The notes under the pieces were generated by a model. That model saw nothing but the letters and a program-made list of their open reading frames with translations. It was not told the DNA's origin and did not search any database. This document shows positions 45,036 through 54,956 of a stretch of DNA of 64,000 nucleotides, piece by piece. The DNA is taken from NCBI GenBank assembly GCA_947475445.1, contig CANJLC010000003.1:62001-126000 (forward strand), written 5' to 3'. Source of the stretch: Alphaproteobacteria bacterium (GTDB lineage Bacteria > Pseudomonadota > Alphaproteobacteria > Micropepsales > Micropepsaceae). How positions within the stretch are numbered: the first letter of the stretch is position 1; each line of letters opens with the position of its first letter. The translations under genes were made by a program, and so were the position numbers.

Positions 45036-45728
45036 TCAGTCCAGCAACTTGAGCAGGGCGGACTGATTGGGCTTTGACGCCACCAGCACCTGCCGGAAGC
45101 CCAGCGGCATCAATGCCGCAGCCGTGGCCGCGCTGATGCAGGCTGCGATGACCCCGTCCAGGGCCAGGCCCTCTTCCTTCAGGGCGCAATCGGCAAAGAC
45201 CTGGGCGCTGCGGGGAGAATAGAACAGGGCGGCGTCGATATCCCCAAGGCGGAGCGCCGCCACCGTTTGCGCCGGCAAGGCATCCACGGCCGTCACGGCA
45301 TAAAGAATTTCCTGGCGCAAGGTGAAGCCTTCCAGCGCCTGCATCAATTTTCCGTCATTGCCCTCGCCCGCCACATGCAAAAGCGCGCCCTTGTCCTTTT
45401 CCGCCCAGCGCGAAGCCGCCTTGGCCAAGTCCTGGGCATCACCATCGGCGCTTTTGACAATTTCAAAGCCGGCGCTTTGGGCCTGCGATGCGGTCTGGGG
45501 GCCGACGGCGAAAAGCGGCACGTCGCGTCTTTTGGTACGCCGCACCAGGGCGCGCACGCCATTGGCGCTGGTGGCCAATATCGCCTGCACGCCGTCCAGA
45601 GAAACCTCGGGGCCGTCCAGCATTTTCGTCGTCAGCAAAGGCGCCAGCAAAGCCTGGTGGCCGCGCGATTCCAGCTGGCGGGCGGTTTCCTCGCCGTCTT
45701 CGATCGGCCTTGTTACAAGGATCTTCAT
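45036..45728 (-). CDS. hemD: uroporphyrinogen-III synthase
   Basis: Cyclises hydroxymethylbilane to uroporphyrinogen III in haem synthesis. 230 residues, low identity typical of HemD: ILVTRPIEDGEETARQLESR, AILATSANGVRAL, FAVGPQTASQAQSAGF, ALLHVAGEGN, ALFYSPRSAQVFAD (conserved Tyr-Ser) and ACISAATAAAL. hemC, which usually precedes hemD and is divergent from tsaD, is absent: tsaD starts 65 nt away. Confidence 0.9.
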   Translation of the reverse strand: MKILVTRPIEDGEETARQLESRGHQALLAPLLTTKMLDGPEVSLDGVQAILATSANGVRALVRRTKRRDVPLFAVGPQTASQAQSAGFEIVKSADGDAQDLAKAASRWAEKDKGALLHVAGEGNDGKLMQALEGFTLRQEILYAVTAVDALPAQTVAALRLGDIDAALFYSPRSAQVFADCALKEEGLALDGVIAACISAATAAALMPLGFRQVLVASKPNQSALLKLLD

Positions 45729-45792
45729 CTGTCTTTCGCGGGCCGCTTATCTGCGTTAGAGGAACGAGCGTGTTTAGCGGAAGAACGCAGCT

Positions 45793-46863
45793 TTGGACAG
45801 TTTTACCGTGCTCGGCCTGGAGACAAGCTGCGATGAAACCGCGGCCGCCCTGGTGCGCGGCAGCGTTCCGGGCCCGGGCGAAATATTGGCCAATATCGTC
45901 TTCAGCCAGAATGAGGCGCATGCGCCCTATGGCGGCGTGGTGCCGGAAATCGCGTCGCGCGCCCATCTGGAAATACTGGATGGCGTGATCGACCAGGCTT
46001 TGAAACAGGCGGATTTGGCGCTGGAGGATGTCGACGCCATCGCCGCCACGGCGGGCCCCGGATTGATCGGCGGCGTGATGGTGGGGCTGACCACTGCCAA
46101 GGCGCTGGCGCTGGCGATGGACAAGCCACTTATCGCCGTCAATCACCTGGCCGGCCATGCCTTGACGGTGCGGCTGACCGATGGCGTGGCGTTTCCCTAT
46201 CTGCTGCTGCTGGTGTCCGGCGGCCATTGCCAATTGCTGGCGGTGGAGAACGCAGAGAAATTCCGCCTCTATGGCAGCACGCTGGATGACGCCGCCGGCG
46301 AAGCCTTCGACAAAAGCGCGAAGTTGCTGGGCCTGGCCTATCCCGGCGGACCGAATGTCGAAATCGCCGCGGCAAAAGGCAACGCAAAGCGCTATGCCCT
46401 GCCCCGGCCCTTGCTGGGCCGCAGCGGCGCAGATTTTTCTTTTTCCGGCTTGAAGACCGCCTTGCGCCAATTGGTGCAGGGGGGCGACATAAACGGCAAT
46501 GACGCGGCGGCGTCTTTCCAGGCGGCGGTCATTGATATTCTTTGCGACCGCACCAAAAATGCGCTGGCGATGTTCCGGCGCGATTTTCCCGCGGTGACCT
46601 CACCTTGCCTTGTGGTGGCTGGCGGCGTTGCCGCCAATGTCGCTATCGGCTCAGCTTTGACGGTGCTGGCTGAAAATAATGATTTCAATATTCGCATCCC
46701 GCCCGCCCGGCTTTGCACCGACAATGCGGCGATGATCGCCTGGGCGGGACTTGAACGTCATGCGGCTGGCGCCTGCGATCCTATCGGGATCGGGCCAAGA
46801 GCCCGCTGGCCGCTGGATCCTTCAGACCGTGGCCAAGGTGACCAGCGCCAGGACACCGCTTAG
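45793..46863 (+). CDS. tsaD: tRNA N6-threonylcarbamoyladenosine synthase catalytic subunit
   Basis: Transfers threonylcarbamoyl to A37 of ANN-decoding tRNAs. 356 residues: [15 protein letters not shown], metal-binding His in [44 protein letters not shown] and [15 protein letters not shown] start 45793 (no closer ATG fits). The C-terminal residues after about 335 ([12 protein letters not shown] onward) are divergent and lie over the antisense small gene at 46,822. Confidence 0.96.
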   Translation: MDSFTVLGLETSCDETAAALVRGSVPGPGEILANIVFSQNEAHAPYGGVVPEIASRAHLEILDGVIDQALKQADLALEDVDAIAATAGPGLIGGVMVGLTTAKALALAMDKPLIAVNHLAGHALTVRLTDGVAFPYLLLLVSGGHCQLLAVENAEKFRLYGSTLDDAAGEAFDKSAKLLGLAYPGGPNVEIAAAKGNAKRYALPRPLLGRSGADFSFSGLKTALRQLVQGGDINGNDAAASFQAAVIDILCDRTKNALAMFRRDFPAVTSPCLVVAGGVAANVAIGSALTVLAENNDFNIRIPPARLCTDNAAMIAWAGLERHAAGACDPIGIGPRARWPLDPSDRGQGDQRQDTA

Positions 46864-46947
46864 AACCAGAAGGACGGCGGAAAGGACATCGCCCGCCTTG
46901 TCAGTCAGGGTGGCGGGGACAAATTTGCTCAAATAGTTGTTGGTCAT
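46822..46947 (-). CDS. small membrane protein, 41 residues
   Basis: ATG 46947 with a strong RBS (GAAGGAG 6 nt upstream), 41 codons and TGA. Sequence begins [20 protein letters not shown], followed by one hydrophobic helix ([21 protein letters not shown]). It overlaps the last 42 nt of tsaD on the other strand. No family recognised. The RBS and helix make it more than chance; expression is unproven. Confidence 0.55.
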   Translation of the reverse strand: MTNNYLSKFVPATLTDKAGDVLSAVLLVLSGVLALVTLATV

Positions 46948-47031
46948 GCTCTGCTCCTTCAAAATGCCAGGCCGCAGCCTTTGCTGCACTGCGATATAAT
47001 GCTTCGGTACCGCCGATTCAAATCCCCGTTT

Positions 47032-47060
47032 TTGACATAAAATGCGGCGCGTTATTAAAT
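47032..47060 (+). promoter_or_regulatory. sigma-70-type promoter for exonuclease III gene
   Basis: TTGACA (47,032-47,037), 17-nt spacer, TTAAAT (47,055-47,060), in an unusually AT-rich 198-base gap, about 85 nt before the xth start. A good -35 and spacing; the -10 has four of six consensus bases. Confidence 0.6.
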
Positions 47061-47145
47061 AAACTGTTTTTTTACCGCTAGTTATAAGTTTTTTGGCCGA
47101 AGTCTTAACTCATTGTGCAGTTGCAGCATGGAAGGCGTGTAAAAA

Positions 47146-47934
47146 ATGCGGATCGCGACCTGGAACGTCAATTCGGTGCGTCACCGCATTGGCCTTGTGA
47201 CCCGCTTTTTGCGCGACCAGCAGCCCGACGTGCTGGCGCTGCAGGAGACCAAGGTGGTCAACGAGCTGTTCCCGTCCGAGCCGCTAAAAAAGCTGGGTTA
47301 TGTCCACCAGGCGATCCATGGCCAGAAGGCCTATCACGGCGTCGCCATTCTCTCGCGCCTGCCTTTCAAAAAAACCGGCAGCCAGGATTTCTGCCGTGAA
47401 GGCCATGCCCGGCATATGAGCGTCACCTTCGAGAACGGCGTGGAGCTGCATGATTTCTATGTGCCCGCCGGCGGCGATATTCCCGATCCGCAGAAGAACG
47501 CCAAATTTGCCCACAAGCTGCATTTCCTTCAGGGCATGGAAAAATTCTTCGCCAGGAAATCCAAGGGCGATCCCCTCATGCTGGTGGGCGATCTCAATGT
47601 CGCGCCGCTGGAGCATGACGTATGGAGCCACAAGCAATTGCTGGATGTGGTCAGCCATACGCCCGTGGAGACAAAATTGCTGGGTGAAGCCCAGGCGGCA
47701 CTGGACTGGACCGACGCCACGCGCCATTTCATTCCCGCCACGGAGAAAATCTATAGCTGGTGGAGCTATCGCGCCGCCGATTGGGAGGCCTCGGATCGCG
47801 GCCGCAGGCTGGACCATGCCTGGCTCAGCCCCGGACTGAAGGGCGCGCTGAAATCCCAGACCATCCTGAAAAAAATGCGCGGCTGGCAGAAGGCATCGGA
47901 CCACGTACCCGTCATGGTGGAGCTGGACGTTTGA
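47146..47934 (+). CDS. xthA: exodeoxyribonuclease III (AP endonuclease)
   Basis: Mg-dependent AP endonuclease/3' exonuclease of base-excision repair. 262 residues: MRIATWNVNSVRHR, LALQETKVVNE (metal Glu), LVGDLNVAPLEHDVW (Asp, Asn), and RRLDHAWLSPGLKG with ASDHVPVMVEL (catalytic Asp-His). Last codon overlaps the next gene (TTGA). Confidence 0.95.
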   Translation: MRIATWNVNSVRHRIGLVTRFLRDQQPDVLALQETKVVNELFPSEPLKKLGYVHQAIHGQKAYHGVAILSRLPFKKTGSQDFCREGHARHMSVTFENGVELHDFYVPAGGDIPDPQKNAKFAHKLHFLQGMEKFFARKSKGDPLMLVGDLNVAPLEHDVWSHKQLLDVVSHTPVETKLLGEAQAALDWTDATRHFIPATEKIYSWWSYRAADWEASDRGRRLDHAWLSPGLKGALKSQTILKKMRGWQKASDHVPVMVELDV

Positions 47935-48512
47935 AAATCGCTTTCCTGCGCCATGGCCCCACCGACTGGAATGCGCAAGGCCGCATCCAGGGCCATACCG
48001 ATATTCCCTTGAGCGAAAAAGGGCTGGAAAAAATGCGGAGCTTACGCGCCCCTGTTGCGGCGGCGCGCGTCTTTGTCAGCCCGCTGCTGCGCGCCCGCCA
48101 GACGGCGCAAGCGATGGCGCTGGAAAGTCAGCTGCTGGATGACCGGCTGAAAGAGCAGCATTGGGGCGACTGGGAAGGTCTCAGCCGGGCGCAGATATTG
48201 GAGCGTGACGGCAAGGACGCCTTTATCCGCGCCGGGCTGGGCGCCTTGTTTTGTCCGCCGGGCGGGGAATCGACACAGGCCCTGAATGACCGCGTCGCCT
48301 CTTTCCTGAAAGATATTGCGGTGGAAGATGGCGACGCCATCGCCATTGCCCATCTGGGCGTGCTGCGCGCCGCTTATACGCTGGCCACGGGCTGGGACAT
48401 GTTGACCCCAATGCCGAAGGAGCTGGATGTTTCCAGGGCCCTGATTTTGGAATTGGATTCCCAGGGCAGCCCGAGTATCGCGACCTTGAACGTGGCGTTG
48501 ATACCCGTTTAG
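47931..48512 (+). CDS. histidine phosphatase family protein
   Basis: 193 residues of the phosphoglycerate mutase-like superfamily: IAFLRHGPTDWNAQGRIQGH (phospho-His in RHG), SPLLRARQTAQAM (Arg), HWGDWEGLSRAQI (catalytic Glu), AHLGVLRAA (second His). Substrate not predictable; related to CobC/GpmB-like phosphatases. TTG start at 47931 overlaps the xth stop. Confidence 0.88.
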   Translation: MKIAFLRHGPTDWNAQGRIQGHTDIPLSEKGLEKMRSLRAPVAAARVFVSPLLRARQTAQAMALESQLLDDRLKEQHWGDWEGLSRAQILERDGKDAFIRAGLGALFCPPGGESTQALNDRVASFLKDIAVEDGDAIAIAHLGVLRAAYTLATGWDMLTPMPKELDVSRALILELDSQGSPSIATLNVALIPV

Positions 48513-49459
48513 ACCCAGAATGGCGGGACGCTTTTCAGCTTGTCCCAGCGCGCCATGGCTTTTTTTACCTGGCCGGGACGGCGGGCGCGGTACCAGCCCT
48601 GCACCATGCCGGCGGCGAAACGCAGATTGCCGTTTTTATGCGCGGCAGGCGCCAGTTGCGCCAGCACCATGCGGGCATGGGCGATATCATTGAGCCCGCC
48701 CAGCGAATCCTGCAGCCGCTTGACCTGGGACAGGTAATTTTTGACTTTGCCTGTCTTGTAGAGCGGGACAAAAAATTCCGCCGCATAGCGCAGCTTTTTG
48801 AGCGCGATGCGAAGGCGGTGCAAATCGCCTTCTTCATGGCTGCGCGCCGCGCGGCCGCGTTTGTTCGCCCGCTTGGACTGCCGCGCCAGGATTTTCCCAG
48901 CCAGGGGCCTCAGACGCTTGTCCGGCGCCAGCGGCAGGCGCGAATGGGCAAGGCCTGCAATGTCGTCGAGGAAAACGGAAAAATCGCTGCTGGCAAGACA
49001 GGCATGGACCTGCTTCCAGGCATCGTCGCGCGCCTTGGCGCCTTCCGCGCGCAGCGAAACGAAGATTTCGGCGTCCAGGCCCTTGGCCGGCGCTTCCAGC
49101 AATGTTTCCAGGAAAACATCCAGGTCGCGCGCAGGTCCCATCCGGCTGGAAAGAACCTTGGCGCGTCCGCGCAGGGATCCCAGCCAGGGCTGTCCGAAAG
49201 CCCGGCCGAAACATTGCAGCGCCACTTCCAGCCTTCGCAGGCCCACGCGCAATTGATGCAAGCCTTCGGCGGAACGGCCATTGCGCAGCAACCCGGCATT
49301 GGCGCTGATCTGGGCCAGGCAATCCGACAATATGGCGCGGAAAGCGTCATCCGGGCTCATCTTGGCATGCAGATGGGGCTTGCGCGCCTTGACCGGCTGG
49401 GCCGGAAGGGCGGCGCGGCGGGACAGCGTGTGAATCGAAGCGGGGCGCGGATCGTCCAT
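48509..49459 (-). CDS. CHAD domain protein
   Basis: 316 residues with a CHAD domain of about 270 residues: LHQLRVGLRRLEVALQCFGR, RDLDVFLETLL, and LHRLRIALKKLRYAAEFFVPLY with RLQDSLGGLNDIAHAR. CHAD domains bind polyphosphate; no CYTH domain is attached. Last in the run DUF3576-leuS-lptE-holA-hisF; the hisF stop is 15 nt upstream. Confidence 0.9.
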   Translation of the reverse strand: MDDPRPASIHTLSRRAALPAQPVKARKPHLHAKMSPDDAFRAILSDCLAQISANAGLLRNGRSAEGLHQLRVGLRRLEVALQCFGRAFGQPWLGSLRGRAKVLSSRMGPARDLDVFLETLLEAPAKGLDAEIFVSLRAEGAKARDDAWKQVHACLASSDFSVFLDDIAGLAHSRLPLAPDKRLRPLAGKILARQSKRANKRGRAARSHEEGDLHRLRIALKKLRYAAEFFVPLYKTGKVKNYLSQVKRLQDSLGGLNDIAHARMVLAQLAPAAHKNGNLRFAAGMVQGWYRARRPGQVKKAMARWDKLKSVPPFWV

Positions 49460-49474
49460 GCGCCGAACTTAGCC

Positions 49475-50236
49475 TCAGACTGTTCGAACGGGAAGGCCCG
49501 CGGCGGCCAGCGCTTTTTTGGCGTCGGCGATGCTGGCCTCGCCAAAATGAAAGATCGAGGCGGCCAGCACGGCGCTGGCATGGCCCTCTGTCACGCCTTT
49601 GACGAGATCCTCCAGGCTTCCCACGCCACCGGAAGCGATCACCGGCACCGGCACGGCATCGGCAATGGCGCGGGTGAGCGGAATGTCATAGCCCGCCTTG
49701 GTGCCGTCCCGGTCCATGGACGTGAGAAGAATCTCTCCCGCCCCCAGGCTCACCACTTTCCTGGCATACTCCACCGCATCAATGCCGGTGCCGTTGCGGC
49801 CGCCATGGGTGAAAATCTCGAATTTGCCGCCGCAGCCTTTTTTGGCGTCAATCGCGGCCACGATGCACTGGCTGCCGAATTTCTCCGCCGCCTCGCGGAT
49901 GAATTCCGGGCGATGCACGGCCGCCGTATTGATGGAGACCTTGTCGGCTCCCGCCAGCAAGAGGCTGCGAATATCATCCAGATTGCGCACCCCGCCGCCG
50001 ACCGTGAGCGGCATGAAGCAGACTTCGGCGGTGCGGCGCACCACATCCAGCAAGGTGCCGCGCGCTTCGTGGCTGGCGGTGATGTCGAGGAAACACAATT
50101 CATCGGCCCCGGCCGCGTCGTAAAGGATCGCCTGTTCCACCGGGTCGCCGGCATCGCGCAGCCCCAGGAAATTCACACCCTTGACGACGCGGCCATCCTT
50201 GATGTCGAGGCAGGGGATGATGCGGACCTTCAACAT
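49475..50236 (-). CDS. hisF: imidazole glycerol phosphate synthase, cyclase subunit
   Basis: Makes IGP and AICAR from PRFAR with ammonia from HisH. 253-residue TIM barrel: [16 protein letters not shown] (catalytic Asp 11), [38 protein letters not shown] (Asp 130), [32 protein letters not shown] 50236 shares one base with the holA stop (TGATG). No hisH, hisA or hisE nearby, unlike the usual his cluster. Confidence 0.96.
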   Translation of the reverse strand: MLKVRIIPCLDIKDGRVVKGVNFLGLRDAGDPVEQAILYDAAGADELCFLDITASHEARGTLLDVVRRTAEVCFMPLTVGGGVRNLDDIRSLLLAGADKVSINTAAVHRPEFIREAAEKFGSQCIVAAIDAKKGCGGKFEIFTHGGRNGTGIDAVEYARKVVSLGAGEILLTSMDRDGTKAGYDIPLTRAIADAVPVPVIASGGVGSLEDLVKGVTEGHASAVLAASIFHFGEASIADAKKALAAAGLPVRTV

Positions 50237-51261
50237 CAGTTTCTGCCTTTTGCCATGGCGGCAATGTTCATCATGGTGCGGCCGCACAGGGCCTCATTGG
50301 GTACGCCGGTGGTCTTGCACAGCGTTTCGGCCTCCAACAGCATGTCCAGCGCATGGCTGATAGTCTCGCCATTCCAGCGCTGGGCCTGGGCCTTGAAGCT
50401 ATCGGCGCGCAGGAAATGCACCGGCGGCCTCAGCTTGCGCATGGCGCTGTCGGCATTGTCGCCCCGCGCCATATTTTCCTTGGCCAGCGCCAGGCGCTGG
50501 AAATGCCCCATGGCGCCGCGCAGCACCGCCACTGCCGACATTTCCGCGTTCCACAGCCGCTCCAATGTCCGGTCGAGGCGGGCGAAATCGCCGCTGCCCG
50601 CCGCATCAGCGGCTTCCTCGGAGCGGCCTTCCACTTCGTCGCCCAGCATGGCACGCACATCGTCCAGGCTGACACTTTTCTGCCCCTTGCAATACAGCGC
50701 CAGTTTTTCCAGCTCACGGCGCGACACGCCGCGGTCCGAGCCCAGCCGCGAGACGGCATCGGCCAGGGCATCAGGTGCAATGGAAAGTCCTTCGGCGCGC
50801 AAGGCGTCACGCACCAGATCTTCAAGGCTGCGGGCGGTATCGGCATAACAGGCGATGGCGGCGGCGCTATCGTCTTCCTCGAACAGCTTGCGCAAGCCCG
50901 TGCCCTTGGACAAATCGCCCGCTTCCACCACCACCAAGGCGTCACCGGGCATGTCGTCCAGGAAAGTTTCGAACAAGGCGGCCAGGCCATTGCTGGCGCC
51001 GCGGATACGCACCACCCGCCTGCCGCCCATCATGGAAATGGCGGCGGCCTCATCCGCCAGGCGCGCCGGATCATTGCTGAGCACGCTTTCATTCAAATCC
51101 GCGACATTGAAGGGATCGGTCAGGTCAGCGACCACCGACTTCATCAATTTTTCGGCGCGTTCCTGCACCAGCCCGGAATCGGGGCCGAACACCAGGGCGC
51201 AGCGCAAAGTCTTTGGCGGCGCAGCGGAGAATTTGTCGGCATCGCGGGCTGCGATAATCAT
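50236..51261 (-). CDS. holA: DNA polymerase III delta subunit
   Basis: Clamp-opening subunit of the clamp loader. 341 residues: [20 protein letters not shown] (family N-terminus), [38 protein letters not shown], and C-terminal helical collar domain. Overlaps lptE by 4 nt; lptE-holA pairing is widespread. Works with DnaX encoded at 3,090. Confidence 0.93.
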   Translation of the reverse strand: MIIAARDADKFSAAPPKTLRCALVFGPDSGLVQERAEKLMKSVVADLTDPFNVADLNESVLSNDPARLADEAAAISMMGGRRVVRIRGASNGLAALFETFLDDMPGDALVVVEAGDLSKGTGLRKLFEEDDSAAAIACYADTARSLEDLVRDALRAEGLSIAPDALADAVSRLGSDRGVSRRELEKLALYCKGQKSVSLDDVRAMLGDEVEGRSEEAADAAGSGDFARLDRTLERLWNAEMSAVAVLRGAMGHFQRLALAKENMARGDNADSAMRKLRPPVHFLRADSFKAQAQRWNGETISHALDMLLEAETLCKTTGVPNEALCGRTMMNIAAMAKGRN

Positions 51262-51746
51262 GACCCGTTCCGGCGGCGGAAAAACACGCCCAGGTCTATG
51301 CGGATGCGTTCGGCAATATCCTGGGCGGCGCGCTTGTCGGAATCCTGCTGCGCCGCCAGCGTGGCGTAAGGCGAATTCGCCACATTGTAGGACGACAGGC
51401 TGGACTGGCTGCCGCGGGTGATTTCCACGCCCTTGGCGTCGGTCAGCACATAACTGACCGTGAGGGTGTCATTGTAGCGGGTGATGGCGGCGTCATTCTG
51501 CAGCGCCACGCCCTGGCCCGCCTGGGTCAGGTTCATTTTCAGCCGATAGGGTTTGCCGCCAGCCTGGCCATTGCCGCCCAGCAGATTGATCAGGGTATTG
51601 CGCAGTTCATAGCCGTCACGCTCGGCGACAGGCTCGACATAAATGGAAGCCAGCTGCGGCGAAAGCCGTGCATCGCCGTAAAGGGGCCGAAAGCCGCAAG
51701 CGGCCAGGAGGGGCAACAACAGGAGAAGGGCCAGGGCCTGCTTCAT
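51258..51746 (-). CDS. lptE: LPS-assembly lipoprotein LptE
   Basis: Outer-membrane partner of LptD in LPS export. 162 residues: lipobox [12 protein letters not shown] (lipidated Cys 17), then the LptE alpha/beta fold ([26 protein letters not shown]-like [20 protein letters not shown]-position [15 protein letters not shown]). GFRPLYG after the lipobox is the alphaproteobacterial hallmark. Overlaps leuS by 4 nt. Confidence 0.93.
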   Translation of the reverse strand: MKQALALLLLLPLLAACGFRPLYGDARLSPQLASIYVEPVAERDGYELRNTLINLLGGNGQAGGKPYRLKMNLTQAGQGVALQNDAAITRYNDTLTVSYVLTDAKGVEITRGSQSSLSSYNVANSPYATLAAQQDSDKRAAQDIAERIRIDLGVFFRRRNGS

Positions 51747-54295
51747 GCCACGATATTGACGATACGGCCCGGCACCACAATCACTTTTTTTGGAGCCTTG
51801 CCTTCCAGGGCGCGGATGACGCCTTCATCGGCCAGGGCGGCTTTTTCCACCGTCTTGTTGTCGGCATCCAGCGCCACCGTGACTTCGCCGCGCCTTTTGC
51901 CATTGACCTGAACCGCCATGGTGACGCTGTCGGTCTTGAGCAGGGCGGGATCATGTTTTGGCCAGGGCATTTCGGCTGCCAGCTTTGTGTGGCCCAGCGC
52001 CTGCCAGCAGGCCTCTGCCAGATGCGGCATCATCGGGGCGGCCAGCAACACCAGCGTTTCCACCGCTTCGCGCCGCACCGCGCCATTGGCCTTGTCGCCT
52101 TCGCCGATGGCGTTGGCCAGCATGTAAAGCTGCGCCACGGCGCGGTTGAAGCGCAGCTGCTCCAGGTCATCCGTTACCGCGGCGATGGCCTTGTGCGCCG
52201 CCTGGCGCAGGGTCTTGGAAATTTCGTCATCCGCAGCAGGGGCAGTGCCAACCGGCGACAGCCCCTCGGACTCGCCCGCCATGCGCCAGATGCGCTGGAC
52301 AAAACGCCAGCAGCCTTCGGCGCCGGCATCGGTCCATTCGATATCGCGTTCCGGCGGCGTATCGGAGAGCATGAACCAGCGAATGGTGTCGGCGCCATAC
52401 ACGTCGATAATTTCTTCCGGCGCGATCACATTCTTTTTCGACTTGGACATTTTCTCGGAACCGCCAATGGCGATTTGCGCGCCCGAAGAACGCAGGAAGG
52501 CCTTGCCGTCGCGCTTTTCGATTTCGTCCGGCGACACCCAGCTTCCTGCCGCATCCTTGTAGGTCTCGTGGCAGACCATGCCTTGCGTGAACAATCCGGC
52601 AAAAGGCTCGGGTGTCGAAACCAGACCAAGCTTGTACATGGCGCGCGTAAAGAAGCGGGCATAGAGAAGATGCAGAATCGCATGCTCGATGCCGCCGATA
52701 TACTGGTCCACCGGCAGCCAGTAATCCGCCGCGTCCTTGTTGACCGGGGTGTCCGAGGTGGGATCGGTGAAGCGGGCGAAATACCAGGAGGAATCGGCAA
52801 AGGTATCGAGCGTGTCGGTGTCACGTGACGCCGCGCCGCCGCAGCTGGGGCATTTTGTGCTTTTCCAGTGCATGTCGCGGTCCAGCGGATTGCCTTGCCG
52901 GGAAAAATCGATCACATCGGGCAGCAGCACCGGCAGGTCGGCTTCGCGCACCGGCACCACGCCGCATTTTTTACAATGCACCATGGGAATGGGGCAGCCC
53001 CAGGGGCGCTGGCGCGACACAAGCCAGTCGCGCAGCCGGTAATTGATGGTGCGTTCGCCGATGCCGGCTTTCTCAAAACGGCTGATGACCTCGGCCTTGG
53101 CCGCTTCCACCGTCAGGCCGTCAAGGAATTGCGAATTGGCCAGCTTGCCGGGGCCGGTATAGGCCTCGTTGCCGACGGCGAAACTCTTGGGATCACCGTC
53201 CGAAGGCACCACCACCGGCGTGACGGAAAGCCCGTATTTGCGGGCGAAATCCAGGTCGCGCTGGTCATGCGCCGGGCAGCCAAACACTGCGCCGGTGCCG
53301 TAGCCCATCAGCACAAAATTGGCGACATAGACTTTGAGCTTGCGGCCGGGGTCGAAGGGATGGCTCGCCAGCAGGCCGGTTTCATAGCCCAGCTTTTCGG
53401 CTTTCTCGATATCGGCTTCGGCCGTGCCGGTCTTGCGGCACGCCTCGATGAACGCCGCCAGCCGCATATCTGTTATCGCCAGTTCCCTGGCCAGCGGATG
53501 CTCAGGCGAGATCGCCACAAAGCTGGCGCCGAATATGGTGTCGGGCCGCGTTGTGAAGACTTCCAGCTTCTGCGCCGGATCGCCCCAGGTTAAGTCAAAT
53601 CTGAAACGCACGCCTTCCGACTTGCCGATCCAGTTTTTCTGCATGGTGCGGACTTTTTCCGGCCAGCGGTCCAGCGTATCCAGCGCAGCCAGCAATTCTT
53701 CCGAAAAGGCCGTGATCCTGAAAAACCACTGGCTGAGCTTGCGCCGTTCCACCAGCGCGCCCGAGCGCCAGCCGCGTCCGTCGATCACCTGCTCGTTGGC
53801 GAGCACGGTCATGTCCACCGGGTCCCAGTTCACATCGGCTTCGCCGCGATAGACAAAACCGGCCTTGTAGAATTGCAGGAACAGCTTTTGCTGCTGGTGA
53901 TAGTAAGCCGGATCGCAGGTGGCGAATTCGCGCGACCAGTCGATCGAAAGACCCATCATTTTCAGCTGGGCCCGCATATGGGCGATATTTTCATAGGTCC
54001 AGTCGCGCGGGCTGACATTCTTGTCGCGCGCGGCATTTTCCGCCGGCAGGCCGAACGCATCCCAGCCCATGGGATGCAGCACATTATAGCCCTGGGCGCG
54101 GCGGAAGCGGGCGATGACGTCGCCCATGGTGTAATTGCGGGTATGGCCCATATGGATGCGCCCCGACGGATAGGGAAACATCTCCAGCACATAGGCCTTG
54201 GGCTTGTCGCTTTGGCGCGGCGTTACGAACAGCGCGCGGTCATCCCACACGCTCTGCCAGTGCCGTTCGGATTCCTTGGCGTTGTAGCGCGCCAT
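51743..54295 (-). CDS. leuS: leucyl-tRNA synthetase
   Basis: 850 residues, class I synthetase: HIGH box [14 protein letters not shown] (about 36-49), editing (CP1) domain about 225-415 ([13 protein letters not shown]; ending [14 protein letters not shown]), KMSKS in [13 protein letters not shown], and anticodon domain to the C-terminal [12 protein letters not shown] motifs not traced. Start ATG 54295. Confidence 0.97.
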   Translation of the reverse strand: MARYNAKESERHWQSVWDDRALFVTPRQSDKPKAYVLEMFPYPSGRIHMGHTRNYTMGDVIARFRRAQGYNVLHPMGWDAFGLPAENAARDKNVSPRDWTYENIAHMRAQLKMMGLSIDWSREFATCDPAYYHQQQKLFLQFYKAGFVYRGEADVNWDPVDMTVLANEQVIDGRGWRSGALVERRKLSQWFFRITAFSEELLAALDTLDRWPEKVRTMQKNWIGKSEGVRFRFDLTWGDPAQKLEVFTTRPDTIFGASFVAISPEHPLARELAITDMRLAAFIEACRKTGTAEADIEKAEKLGYETGLLASHPFDPGRKLKVYVANFVLMGYGTGAVFGCPAHDQRDLDFARKYGLSVTPVVVPSDGDPKSFAVGNEAYTGPGKLANSQFLDGLTVEAAKAEVISRFEKAGIGERTINYRLRDWLVSRQRPWGCPIPMVHCKKCGVVPVREADLPVLLPDVIDFSRQGNPLDRDMHWKSTKCPSCGGAASRDTDTLDTFADSSWYFARFTDPTSDTPVNKDAADYWLPVDQYIGGIEHAILHLLYARFFTRAMYKLGLVSTPEPFAGLFTQGMVCHETYKDAAGSWVSPDEIEKRDGKAFLRSSGAQIAIGGSEKMSKSKKNVIAPEEIIDVYGADTIRWFMLSDTPPERDIEWTDAGAEGCWRFVQRIWRMAGESEGLSPVGTAPAADDEISKTLRQAAHKAIAAVTDDLEQLRFNRAVAQLYMLANAIGEGDKANGAVRREAVETLVLLAAPMMPHLAEACWQALGHTKLAAEMPWPKHDPALLKTDSVTMAVQVNGKRRGEVTVALDADNKTVEKAALADEGVIRALEGKAPKKVIVVPGRIVNIVA

Positions 54296-54324
54296 GATTG
54301 ATCAGGCCTCCCGGCGCTGAAAAA

Positions 54325-54774
54325 CTAGCTGGCCTGGTTGAGCGACGCCAGCCGCAATTCGCGGGCGCGTGTCAGGATGGAATCTTCCAGCCGGTGCGCC
54401 GTGTCCGGGCTGGGCTGGGCATCGCTCCACACGCCGCCATTGCGGGTCTGGCGGAAGACCACGACCTTGAGCCCGTCGGCGCGCAAGGTGCGGTCCATGA
54501 TGTAGATGGTCACTTTCAGCCGCTCATCCGGAGCTGTGGGCGCGACATACCAGTCGGTGATGACCACGCCGCCAAACGGATCGGCGCTTGCCAGCGGCAT
54601 GAAGGCCATGGTGTCGAGCGCGGCATGCCAGAGAAAGGAATTCACCCCGAGCGTCAGGCGATTATTGCCATTGCCGGCCACGATGGTGGCGCCGGTTTCC
54701 ATGTCGGTGGTGGCGGGATCGGAGCCGCAACCGGCCAGGGCCAGCGCGCAGAACAAAACAGGCAGAATTCGCAT
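54325..54774 (-). CDS. DUF3576 lipoprotein
   Basis: 149 residues: lipoprotein signal (LPVLFCALALAGCGS, Cys 16) and a DUF3576 domain (VNSFLWHAALDTMAFMPLAS; ADPFGGVVITDWY; DERLKVTIYIMDRTLRADGL). Conserved in Alphaproteobacteria just upstream of leuS; role unknown, probably envelope-related given lptE in the same run. 29 nt before leuS. Start ATG 54774 fits the lipoprotein signal. Confidence 0.9.
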   Translation of the reverse strand: MRILPVLFCALALAGCGSDPATTDMETGATIVAGNGNNRLTLGVNSFLWHAALDTMAFMPLASADPFGGVVITDWYVAPTAPDERLKVTIYIMDRTLRADGLKVVVFRQTRNGGVWSDAQPSPDTAHRLEDSILTRARELRLASLNQAS

Positions 54775-54956
54775 CGGGTACTCGTATCCTTCGACTGGCC
54801 GGCGCCCCAACAGGGCACGGCTGCACCCCCGATATGGCCTTGGTTTGCGCTTATACTTGCCTGAACCCGCAGACGCAACGGCGCAAGGATGGCGGCGGCG
54901 GCCAAGATCGGCTTATATTAGAAGGGCTTAGGGCCAAATTGCAAAAGGGTAAGCGG

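Noticed and set aside
48638-50848. 736-codon plus-strand open frame opposite CHAD, hisF and holA
   Set aside because: Runs across three recognisable minus-strand genes; shadow frame.
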